This document shows, piece by piece, positions 35,151 to 46,297 of a stretch of 64,000 nucleotides of DNA. This stretch comes from Sporothrix humicola (Eukaryota > Ascomycota > Sordariomycetes > Ophiostomatales > Ophiostomataceae): assembly GCA_021396245.1 (NCBI GenBank), contig WNYE01000009.1:496001-560000 (forward strand), read 5' to 3'. A program made the position numbers and the translations under genes. The notes under the pieces were generated by a model. It was not told where the DNA came from. It searched no databases and was given only the letters and a program-made list of their open reading frames with translations. The number at the start of each line of letters is the position of its first letter. The first letter of the stretch is position 1.

Positions 35151-37428
35151 ACGATGTCGTAGCGAATTCGCCGCAGCATATCTTTCCGTCGTCCCGAGAT
35201 GGAGCCGATTCTCACCACCCTCTTTTCGCCTCCTTGCTCTGTCTCTCTCATCATTTCTGCACCACACAGGTCCATAAGTGTCTTTTCCAAGCATTGATGA
35301 GATCCTCCCATCCATTCTAGCCCTAAAATAAACATCTCTCTGCCGGGTCGTTGAGATTCCGGGAGGAAGTGTGCAGAAGGATGCGGCACTGGTGCACGAG
35401 TCTCACCCGTTTCAGCTCGACTTTCGTCTTGGTTGTTTCCTCTTTTGGTCTTCTCGGTGCATTGTGTACCTTATTTTTGAGCCGCTTAATATCTTTGCAT
35501 CTTTCAGCCTCACTCTTTTGCGTGTTCAACTCCAGATAATCGATCAACCGATCAATCACGACGGTTCGGTTCCTGGCGTTTATTTTTGTCGATTCCTTCA
35601 GCCTCGTGTTCGTCCCCCTTTCCCTTTTCTTGTGTTCCCTTTTTGAGCACATAAAGAACCCCATCTGCTATATTTGATTTCTTCTAGGTCCTGATTTTGG
35701 CATTTTGCCTGCACAGCCACAGCGTGTTGGGTGTTTATCTCTCCCTTTTTGTCAATCCTTTTTTCCTCGCTTCGCGTCTACAGCCGCGTTTCTTCTGATA
35801 CAGACGCACAAGTCGTATATTGTTATTCAGCTCTTACTACTTGCTACACTGAGTATGCAGCCTGCACGGCCACAATGACTACCGCGAATGTGTGTTGACT
35901 TGGTGTGTGGACGTCAAATCATGTTGTAGGGAACTCCGGATGTGGCTGTTGCCGTATTACAACTTACAGCGTCTTTTTATCAGTGGCTTCATGCCGCGTC
36001 AGTGCTGTAAGTCTACAATTTGCCCACATTTGCTTTTCCTTTTTTCTCGATTTTTCTTAATATCTAACAGACCTCTGTCGCTTCCCTCGCTTATGTCGCT
36101 TCTCTGTATTAAATAGACTAGACAAATAAAACAAAAAATGTCTTTACGAGTTTCCTATCTCTGTACCATTGTGCGCGAGGTCAGGCCAGAAAGGTACTCT
36201 GGGCGGAGGTGAGTCGGCGTTGGTCTTCGCTATGGGGTAGCGCATCTGCGCCTGTAACATGCGGTTTGTGCAGCGTAGCCTCGCTGTAAGTCAAAGTGTG
36301 GGGTTGGGGTTTCTTGGGCCACACAGAGCGAGCCTTCTCTCGGCGTCCCTCGCGTAAAGAGGAAAAAAGACCTGTAAGTCTAAAAATAACCCACTTTTTA
36401 AGCGCCCGCGCCTTCCCCTAAGCCTACTAGTTCTCAAATAAGTGGGTCGACATAGCACTCAGAACGAATTGTCAGGAAAGAGCAAACGACAGAAAGAAAA
36501 CACACGAAAGGGGTCATGGTCAACAGAGAAAGGAAGAAATCGTGAAGAAAAAGAAATAAAAAAAAAAAACAAGAAAATGTCAAGATAACCTACATTGGGC
36601 AACAATATAATTCATTTTCACAAATAAATTCGATATTGGGGGTGTATACTAGCCCACTACGTATTTTCAGTCAAAATCGAGGCACCAAATAGCTTGAATG
36701 TCGCATCAAGGCAAATTCATAAAATCCATGAAGAACAGCAAAGCACCCAGAATGCGGCTGAAAGAATAGATCTATGGCCCTTGCAGATCTACGATGGGTA
36801 TTATCTCTTTGCACCTTGACTATAGTGTGAACCAAAATCCTTATACACGATGCACCATGTTATTTTCGTCACAGCTGAACTGCGCTGCAAGGGCAGAGAT
36901 CTAAAAATTACGATATCTTACGGTGCTTGTGAGTACCGAACCCTTTTTTGCAAACTTTTTCAAGGGCGATAGTAGAGAGAGTAACAGAAAAGTAAACACG
37001 AAAAATATATGGCATATCTTTTGCTTTTCCATTGCATGCCTTTCGGTTCGAGTCTGACCCAAAGGGCCTCTGCCGAGACATTCAACTGCCTTTTTTCGGA
37101 GGTATGCGGCACGAATTTTGAAAAGTCGGGCAAACTGTGCCGAGCATGGTCCCTTTCTTGGGCCGCTCTGGTCAATAGCACAGTGTATTTTGTGGCGACC
37201 TGGTTTTCTTTGCTTGTGCATGCCCGTTTCCGCTACATTTTTAATCATACTCCATGTTCATGTTTGAATTTTATCAGCCGTCACAGCTTGTTGTCCAAAA
37301 ACTTTCGTTTACACCATCGACCTGGAACCCTTGCCACAGCTGGCCACTCAGTTGCTACCTCGCACGGCCCTTGCATAAAATACCCGCCGGTGGGTTAGGC
37401 TGTGCACCGACCTGCAGGGCAGCCACAA

Positions 37429-37450
37429 GCATGCACCCAGCATGCACCCA
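37429..37450. repeat. Tandem duplication of an 11-bp unit
   Basis: Two perfect copies of GCATGCACCCA back to back, followed by a partial third copy. Confidence 0.85.
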
Positions 37451-37635
37451 GCAGACACAGAGTATGCATTCAACGGCACCCGCATCCAGAACACACATTC
37501 AAGGACTGCCTTTTCACGATACAGATGCTGCAATGATCCAAAAAAGGCCCGGTGGTAGTAATTTGCTCACAGGCAGGATGCTTTCACATTAAACGGGGAC
37601 CGTAGGCAGGCAACATATGCAAACATGTTACGTAC

Positions 37636-37682
37636 AGATGTATCTGCATCTGCATTTGCATATGCAACTGTAACTGCATGCT
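37636..37682. repeat. TGCAT-rich degenerate repeat
   Basis: A run of imperfect hexamers such as CTGCAT, TTGCAT and ATGCAA, ending in CTGCATGC. It is a local low-complexity tract without a known role. Confidence 0.6.
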
Positions 37683-38023
37683 CGTGGTTATCTTTATGGG
37701 CAGTCTTGCTTTCTGGTTCTGTGGGTGCGTTCTGCTTCGTTTACGACTTGTTTATTGCTGCGGCAGAGCAAGCCTATATTTTCTTTTTCCTGGTCTCGGG
37801 ATGGGACTGGGACTGAGCAGCCGAGGGGGCGAGGGCAATGCAGCCAAAATCCGGGCCGAAGTGAGCAACAAGAGGCTGTTGGCACGAAAGCAGGAGCCTG
37901 CAGAAAATGGCAGGGAGTCGGGTTTGAGGTGGAACAGAGAGGCAAGGCAGGCTCCAAGGCAGGACAAGACAAAGACAGCAAAAAAGAGAGGCGTGGCATG
38001 GCAAAGAGCTTATTGGCACATCG

Positions 38024-38041
38024 CATCACATCACATCACAT
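38024..38041. repeat. (CATCA)n pentamer repeat
   Basis: Just over three perfect copies of CATCA. A short microsatellite with no evident function. Confidence 0.8.
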
Positions 38042-38846
38042 TAGCTGTCCCGCTCCAGGCCGTTGCCGCAAAACCTGCGCCTTACTTTGACTTTTTCCTC
38101 TTCCTTCTTCCCGTTTTGGCCGTTGGCCTTTTTGTCTGGCCAGGCCAGACGGTCTCGCCTCAGGGCCTCGCCTGCACGAGCTGGACTCCAACTGCAACTG
38201 CCATCCTTTTTCACCCGTCACCTTGTCCTGGGGGCGTGGTCCTGGGCCCTTCTCTGGTCCTGATTCTGGGCACAATGCAACCCACAAACAACCCGCAGAT
38301 ACAGTGTGCAGTCGACGGTTGCTTGTTGTAACTCTGCACGGCCAGCACGGCGCCCGGGGAGGCAAGAAAGATGCAACGGCCGTTGGCAGAGTCTCTTCCG
38401 TCCCCTGTCGCTCTCCTTGCAGTTATGGGCGCAAACCCGTTTTTGGCTGCCTGCTTACCTGCTTTTTGTGCGTTTTGTGTCTTTATGTGCGCCTTTTGCC
38501 GTGTTGGTGCGAGTGTCTGTGGCTCGGGGTATCGTTGGCCCAGGCTGGCGCATTCGGCCCATGGTAACTGCCTTTTTGGACGTCGTGCATCATGGGTATG
38601 CCAGAAGATGTTTGGTTGGTATCGAGGGTGTTGGTATGACATTGTGAAATGAACATTGTAAAACCAAGGCGATGTGCGCAGTTGGAAACACTTGCTTGTT
38701 TACATAGTACTCCTGTGCCGTTCCTTCCCTGTTGCGAGATCGCACCTTCTCTATTGTAAAAAATTGCATTTTGTTGGAGACATTTGTCTGTGGTCGTTCT
38801 TTCCTTGTTTTGATGTCCTCGATCGTGCCTTCTTTATTCGTAAATA

Positions 38847-38869
38847 AAATAAAATAAAATAAAAATATA
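38847..38869. repeat. (AAAAT)n simple repeat
   Basis: About four AAAAT units followed by an alternating AT tract. Simple low-complexity DNA. Confidence 0.8.
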
Positions 38870-41800
38870 TACATATTTCGTTTACGTCATTCTTTCTTAT
38901 ATAACAATTCGCTCCTTCCGTTGCTTTTGTGCCCAACAACAGTTAAATTTACAAGGGGGCACAGTGCAATATGCGTATTCGCTCTTTCCATGAGGAACAA
39001 AAGAAAGAGGCCCAATATGGAGGCCAGCTCGACCTGAGCCCTGTTGGCTCGTCGTGCTGAAATAGCCGCGCAGGTGGGACCAGTGGCTGTAGCCCGCTGC
39101 CCACTAATGATGCAGCGTCTTGAAAGTTTGCCCGACTCTCCTACGGAGAGCGAGAAAAGAAAGTAAAGGCGTTCAAGATACAGCGCCCAGAAGTGCTTGC
39201 AGCACGAAACGGTCTGTCACACGGCAAGTTTGGCCCCCCTCCCCCTTCCTATTTTAGCGCGCTGAAGAACAGAGACGTAGAGCTACTTCGTAAAGCAAGA
39301 AGCAGAGCAGATTCGATCATCAAAAATATGTAAGGAAAGCGCAACGGGGAAACTAAAGTGCATTGAAAAAAGAGGGGCGGATGGTTAGAGGGGCTTGTGC
39401 TGCATATGCATACACAGATAGTCTGTCCGCCCCTCTATTGTGAAGATGCTCTGGACAGACTGTTGCGTCGAACGTTGATGGATGGTGTCACAACATACAA
39501 CCTGCATGTCAGATGCAGCCTGTCAGATGCACTCCATCTGCGCTCTTCCCCCCTTCCCCTGCGAGAACAGGCCCCATGTCTTTGTTTAATACTTGTTATT
39601 TTCTGCACCCCTTGCCTTTTTTCATTTATCGTTTCTTATATGATCGTTGCTTTTTTTTTGTCTTTCCTTTTTTCCCATTTCGTTCCCTCCTTTTTCTTCA
39701 CGGTCTCTCCGGTTGAGCTCTCTGCCTCGTCTTGCGCTCAATTATATGCCATCTATCTGTAAAAGTTGAACCGGTCCAGTGCCACACCCGTGCATCTTCC
39801 GCCCTACACTAAGGCACGGAAAAGGGAAAAACAAAGAAGGGCACAGATAGAATCAGACAAGCTAGATGATGGACATGCACACACACTCAATCAAAACCAC
39901 ATGACAACCGTCCCTGCGCCTCGAGCAGATAGATGCATTCAAATATTGCTCTTTGGGAGGCTCTGTTGGAGCATGGTGGAGGGTAGTTGCGCCCCTCTTC
40001 TGAAACATAAAACTTAAAGCCCGCAAAGTTCATGGAAGAGATGATGGGTGACCATTCAGTGTGAGATACATGAGCCAACCCGATCAGATCAGACAAAACA
40101 CGGCCAAGGGAGAAAATTAAGACAAGGCAGCAGTTCAATGTTGGCCCCCTAACTGTGCCCTATCAAGGGACGGCCCTTGACTGCTTTTAGACCCCATCCC
40201 ATCCTCCTGTGCCTCATTACGCACGCGAGATATAGCAAGATGGGGGCCTAAGAAATGCGTTCTCATAGGCGAGAGGCGAAGAAGGGACCAGACAAGTTTT
40301 TCATTTAAATATGGGCACCAGGGCGAGCAACAAGATCTCGCAGAAAACACAGAGGGTGAAGGAGAAACAGAGGACGAATAACCAAAAAAGAGGACGCAGA
40401 AGAAACAGAGAACACAGAAAGACAGCTGATAGAGATACGAAGAGGCACATGTCCCACTCTGCAGCCCCCGCGCCGCGGAAGATGGCTAGTTGTTCCGCAA
40501 TCGTAGCTAGCAGAAACACAGCGGACACGGGAATAAATGCCTGAAGATCGTTTGATGCTCGCAGCTTGTGCTTTTTATGCGTGTCCTGTGTGTGGACTTG
40601 TGTGGATGCGTGTGGGCTTCTGTCCTTTTTTCCTCTTGTTAATCACTTTGCAAATCATCGACACAGTAGTGTGTTTTTTGTCTCTCTCTCTCCTCTTTCC
40701 TTTTTTACTATTCTTCGATCTCTTCTTTGCTCCTGCATCTTGTTGATCTTGGTCTGGGCCCTGGTCCACTCGATGCCTCTTTCCCTCGTTTACCCTTCCG
40801 AGGTCGTCTGCTCCTTCCTTCTTTCATGATTCCCTCTTGATGTTCCTTCCATTTTTGCATTTCTTTTTGTTTCTTTTCATTCTTCTCTTTCCTTCTGTGC
40901 TCTTTCCTCTTCCGCCTCTGGCGTCTTCATAATTTGGCTAGTGCCGCCCCTCCTGCGTACCTTCCGTTTCTGCCCCCAACGTCTCTCGACCGTCCTCGCA
41001 CTACGCAATATGGTGCACCATTACGACGTACTATCTTGAGCACGATGTTGGCCCCAACGGTGCACTAAAGATGGAGACGGACCCCGTTTCCCCTCTCTCC
41101 CTATTCCGATCTCTCTTGCTAGATGCATGCTTTTGCTCATATTTTTGGCTGGACCGAGTGTCCTCTTTGCTTTCAGCTCATCCACACCTGTCATGCGCTT
41201 GTGAGTTGAGCGAGTCTAAACATGGACAGGGGCGGCAGAGAACGGACCATATTTAGGCCCCCAAGCGGGCTGACCGCTGAGAAAGTTACGCGTTGAGGCG
41301 GACATGACGAAACGAAACGAAACAAAAAATATGGAGTGAGGGAATGTGTAGGAACAGAGAGAGAGAGAAGGAGAAGAGCCGAAAAATCAAACGAGTCCTG
41401 GCTGGCCTTGTTGGCTACTTCCGTGCCCCTTATTTTCTCGGAAAGAAGACACTCGGTGAAGGCAGTGATGTACTACCACAAGACGAGCCAAGAAATAAGC
41501 GCATCGATAAATGCGGAAACCAGCCGGCCAACAGATCAAGGCCGAAAAAAAGAGGGATTGAAAAAGGAGCATGGAAGAATTGGCATAGGAGGAATAACAG
41601 AAGCAGAAACTGGCCGTTTAAAGTGGCCATGTTGATCTTCTTTTTTTCACCTACTTTTTTTTCCTATTCGTGTTTGTTCGTTTCTGCCTTGCTCCTTATT
41701 CCTTGTCTCGAGGAACAAGGTTCATTCTGTTCATTTTGTCCATCATTTGCTTTCAGAGTCTCGCTTGGAAAGTCCTGCTATGGACGAATATGGAATACGC

Positions 41801-42499
41801 CCGACCGTCGAGCTAGGCCTCATCCACGGGCCGCTCTGATATTCTGCCAGTCTTTCTCTTCTCTCTCTCTCTTTTTTACTTTCTCATTATCCCGTTCTAC
41901 ACAAATCTTATTTGTCTTTCTCCGGTCTGCCCTCCCTTTTCTTTCCCTTTTTCCCTCGTTTCTTTTTTTCTTGCATTTTTCTGCAGTCCTCGTGGGCGCT
42001 TCCGGTCAAAACATCTGTCCGTGTGGGCAAGCCCCCCAACAGAGTACGGCGCCTAATTTCTGCAAGACGAGTTAAGCGGGAAATGGCGGACGAAGGAGAG
42101 GCGACCAGGCGAACAGGCGACCAGACGATCATAAAAAAAATGGAGATCAGAGCACGAGAATGCCGGAGTACTCCGTACCATTTTTTGCACGATGCCGGTA
42201 AGGGGGGATTGAGAAGAAGAGGCTGAGGTCTTTTCTTTTTTATTTATTTTTTTTATTTTATGTTAGCCGCACGTTGCTGAAAATCATCTATAAGTGCCCT
42301 AGATTTTTGCGGCCTTCCTTCGGTGTCTGTTGCACAAACAATCTGTGCTTGCATTAAAAGTATTTACTCGTGGTTCAATGCTTGTTGAATGCACAACGTA
42401 TCTTGTATCTTATTACTTGGCGTTTTCTGACAGCGGCTGGCTGATCACAGTTCGTCTTCTGGGGTATGACCGTTTTAGCTGTGGCCCGGGCTTTTGCTC

Positions 42500-45400
42500 C
42501 CTATTTTTCTTAAAGATAAAAAATAAAATAAAAAATAACCCCTGTCAACTATCATCGTCCCATCTTCCTCCCCTAGCTCTTATTATCTATCCGAGCACTC
42601 ACGCTTCACCTTTTCACCATTCACACTTCATACATACATCACATCACACTGTCAAAACCTCAGCGCCCCCACCCCCAGCTACTGAGTGCTCATCCCCTCC
42701 ATTTCTACCCTTTCCCAACTACGCCACACCCACTGATACCCTGGCCACCACAATGGGCCCCTCTTCTTGTCTCTCGGGCCAGCCATCTCGATGATCTCCC
42801 AATTAGCGTTGTGCCTTTGCAGCCGTTGAGTTTCGTGCAGCCTCCATATTCTTTTCTCCCTTTCAATTTCTCTTCTACTTTACTAGTCTTTAATTATTTA
42901 TTTTTTATCTCCTTTTTCCTTCTTTATTTATTCTGTCATACGCAATTAGACGCCCCATCCCTACAGGCTCGCACGCTAACAATATCTAGTCCAGCCCACG
43001 ACGCACACTCTCCACAATACGTAGTAGTTCTTGCCTGTTGGTTCTAACTTCTCACCATCCGGTCATACCTGCCTCGTCTCGCTGTCGTCACCATCGCCCA
43101 TGTATCTTGCATTTCGTCTCTTGGATTTTGTCCACGGCTCTCTATTTTCCTACGGCCCTGTCCTTGCTCATTTTCTTTTTTTTTTTTTTTAATTATCAAG
43201 TTCGCCGTGTTATTTTACGTGTTTCATTCTTGTCTCCGTATCCTCCTCCTTCCCTCCCTTGCCCCCAAAGGTTTAAGTCCCGTAATAAGAGAGACAAAGC
43301 GTTGATACAGCTCTGTTGGTTCAATGTAGGATTGTTGCACCTCTTACAGTCGCGCCTTCCCTGCCATCCCCCCTCTGTCCATCGGTTTTGCACATTGCGT
43401 CCACAATCATGAGCGCAGATTGCTTCTGTAAACGGATCCCTACTTGTCTTTTCTCGGCTACTTTCCCCACCACCCACCCTGTCCTTCCTTTTCTCTGCCT
43501 CTACTTTGGTCGCGGACTCCCACTTGCCTTCTTCCTACTCCCCCAAAACCGCTCCGTCAAAGTGTTCGGCTCCGGCGTTTACAAAGACGTTACTACTCCA
43601 TGGGTGCCAATGTAACTGGAGCCCGTTGGACCATTGCTTGGAAGATCTCGCGTTGTTCGTGAAAAGGTGTAAAATAAAGCAGAAAAGAGCAAAGCAGATT
43701 CAAGAAATTTACGGACACTGCCTAGTCGAGTTAAAGGGTATGTTCTTTTTCATACAGAGAAAAGACAAAAAGATAAGTTAAAGCATTTAAACAATATATA
43801 CGACTGTGCATATATGGGGCAGGAACGATGCACACAGGGAGGCAGGGGCTACTGTTTTCGTTCGGAGTATGATGTATGGATACTGCGGGTGCATTCACAG
43901 TCGTTCCTTCCCTAACATCCAATTTTCCAATGACTGCCTGTTGATAGTAGGGGGAAGAATTGGGATGGGGGCTTTACGACGAGGTGGGTTGGGAAGGCAC
44001 GATGAGCCTGTCGTGGTAGGACTTACCTTGGAAAAATACCAACATGGCAGTATCACCCAGGCCAATTGATGTGAGAAGGAAAGAGCTAGCAAAACTTCAT
44101 AAAGAGTGAGGCGCAATTAACAACGGGACGTAACATTCTGTTACAGAGAATCAGTATTGTTTAATAATTTAGATTTTGCACATAGAAAACAAGTGGATAG
44201 CTTATGTTGCTTCTCTGGCAGAGGGTGCCGATGGTCCACGCGAAGCAGAGTCCAGTGCCGCAGTTGGGGGCCACGCCGTTGTTATCCAGCCCCAAGTCGT
44301 CCCTTCCTAGTTTGGCGTTTGGCCTCATTTTCTTCCTTCTCTTTTTGTGGCCTTTGCCAGTTTGGCCTTCTTCCTTCCTTCCTTCTTTATGATAGAAAGC
44401 CTCTTGCCTTCTGGCTTCTGGCCTATTGTTGTCTGTTGGCTCCTTCTACCTCTGGCTGCAGTATCTATTTGCTCACGCGTCGTGCACTTCATGCAGCCTT
44501 CTCGGCTTCCCGAACCCCCGTCTCCATATTCGTTCCTTCGTTCTTTTTTGTTCTATTATTCTCTCCTTTTTGTTAATGTCCTTTCTCCCTCTAGATTTTT
44601 ATGTCACCTCGCCGTCTATACCATACACCCCCCCTTCCCATCCCCCCTTTCGTCATCCGCCCACAGACACAAACAGGTCTCTTCAACAGACCTCCTCCGG
44701 CCAACAAGTCTTTTCGGCAAACCGGTTCTGCCTCTCCCATCTCTCCATACCTCCATCCACCATTGTTTTCTCGTCCGGGCAACACTCCCAACACTCTCGG
44801 CCCCTTTTTCACGCAACGCACACAGTGGCACACACACACACATACGTATTCGTACGATCTTCCACATACACTCGCATCCTCAGGCCTTCTCACCGGCCGT
44901 TCCTCCGCCTCTCTCCTCCTCATCTCGCCTGTCCAGCTTCTAACTCCAACATATGCCAACGTACTCTCGCTTGCTGAGTACATGCCTTGTTGCAACAAGT
45001 ACATTGGATTCGGATATGCTGTCTGCGGATCTGCCTCTCAATTTCCTCGCCTTTGTTCCCGCTTATTTTCCTTTTATCCCACACCCTCCACTCCTTCTTG
45101 TGCAGTTTGTTCCGTCGAAAATTGACATCTGAGAGGATAACCAGACAGGGAGGGATCGAAGGAAGGAAGAAAGAGGGCAAATTTGTTTTCTTTTGTCGAA
45201 AGAAATAGAAAAAAAAAGACTGTATGACACTGGGCTTTTTTTCTTCTTCCTATTTCTTGCTTCCCTCTAATCTGGTCTCATATATCTTGTCTTTCCTCCC
45301 TATGATCTTATTCAATCATGAGGTAGCCATCAAACCTCGATCTGTTTTTTCTCTCTCTTCTCATATCTACAGAACGCCCTCTCTTCGACTTGGAAGTGCT

Positions 45401-46297
45401 ACCTTGCTGATTTCAGAACCTTACTCTGCCTTTCCACCTAGCCCTTTTGCTATTCAAACATCTTCACTCTTCTCACGCATTTTTACTTTCTGGCCTCTTC
45501 CGACGGCCAACCTATTGCCTCTGGCGTAATCGACAACACAAGTTGGCTGAAACTCGACCACGTCCTTGCATTGTTCTCCTTGCATCCAGCTCTCGCGAGA
45601 ATCTATCCCTTCTCGCCTTCCGACGCCTTTTACTCTGATTCTTCTTCAGACCAACATTCATTGACTCTCGAGAATTTTCGATTGTTCGATTAGGGCAGCT
45701 TTCTATTTTTACAATAGACAGCTCTCTTGATACCCTCTCCAGCCAGTTTTCTGTTTCTATTTTTTGCTTCGGTTGTTTCAGCTCGTATTTTCAGAGCGGT
45801 TTGTCTTCCTTGCGTCTTCTTCTTCACTTTTTTTCATGATTTTCTAATGTTTCTTCTTTTTCGATTCTTATTTTGATTATATAAATTTTTCTGCGCAGGC
45901 GGTTTTATTTTGGTTATTTTTTGTTTTTCCTCCTTTTTTATCCTGGCCCAGCCTCACTTCTGACCTGCATTCATCCAGCTGCCAGCTTTCTGTGCCGGCC
46001 GGTTCCTCCCCTCCGCCCCCCTGCCATCCCACCCCATCTTCTCTTTTGCCTTTTCTTTTTTCTGTCTCGTTGTGTATTGCACCCTTTGGATGCTACATAT
46101 TTTCTCACCCCCTGGTTTTATTTTTGTCGCCTCCAGATATCTATTTTCTGCAGCTTGTTTACTTGCTTCGGCTCATCTTCTTGCCCTCCGGCCAGGTTGT
46201 GTTTTTTTATTCTTTTTATTTTATTTTTTCGGTCGTCGACACTCTGACCACAGCCTTCCCGTCGATCTACTTCCTCTTTCTCCTCCATACTTCCACC
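42500..46297 (+). promoter_or_regulatory. Very long pyrimidine-rich promoter/leader of the C2H2 regulator
   Basis: Nearly 3.8 kb in which the + strand is strongly biased to C and T, with many runs of TTTTCCTT type. The open frames in it (for example 44347-44943) are Ser/Pro/Leu/Phe-rich translations of this bias and unlikely to be genes. Such tracts mark the transcribed leaders and core promoters of highly regulated fungal genes. The real transcription start and any leader introns cannot be placed from sequence alone. Confidence 0.45.

Larger units (their letters stand above)
35151..42500. other. Gene-poor intergenic region
   Basis: About 7 kb without a recognisable gene. Open frames of up to about 240 codons (for example 37678-38331 and 41344-42075, both +) have low-complexity or unnatural translations and overlap others on the opposite strand. 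Several short tandem repeats occur (37429-37450, 38024-38041, and the TGCAT-rich stretch near 37640-37680). Non-coding transcripts are possible but cannot be seen from sequence alone. Confidence 0.5.

Noticed and set aside
36175..36300. GC-richer patch with GCGAGG and CCTCGC about 110 bp apart, possibly a structured RNA
   Set aside because: Only a six-base pairing could be found by eye and no known RNA family fits.
37021..37060. GGTTCGAGTCT resembles a tRNA B box
   Set aside because: No matching A box, anticodon arm or acceptor stem lies at the right distance.
37678..38331. 217-codon open frame on the + strand
   Set aside because: Overlaps several open frames on the opposite strand, has an unnatural Trp/Cys/Arg-rich translation and no family resemblance.
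41344..42075. 243-codon open frame on the + strand
   Set aside because: Starts in a purine-rich repeat and continues into the pyrimidine-biased tract; the translation is low-complexity Phe/Ser/Leu.
44347..44943. 198-codon open frame before the C2H2 gene
   Set aside because: A result of the strong C/T bias; overlapping frames are equally open.
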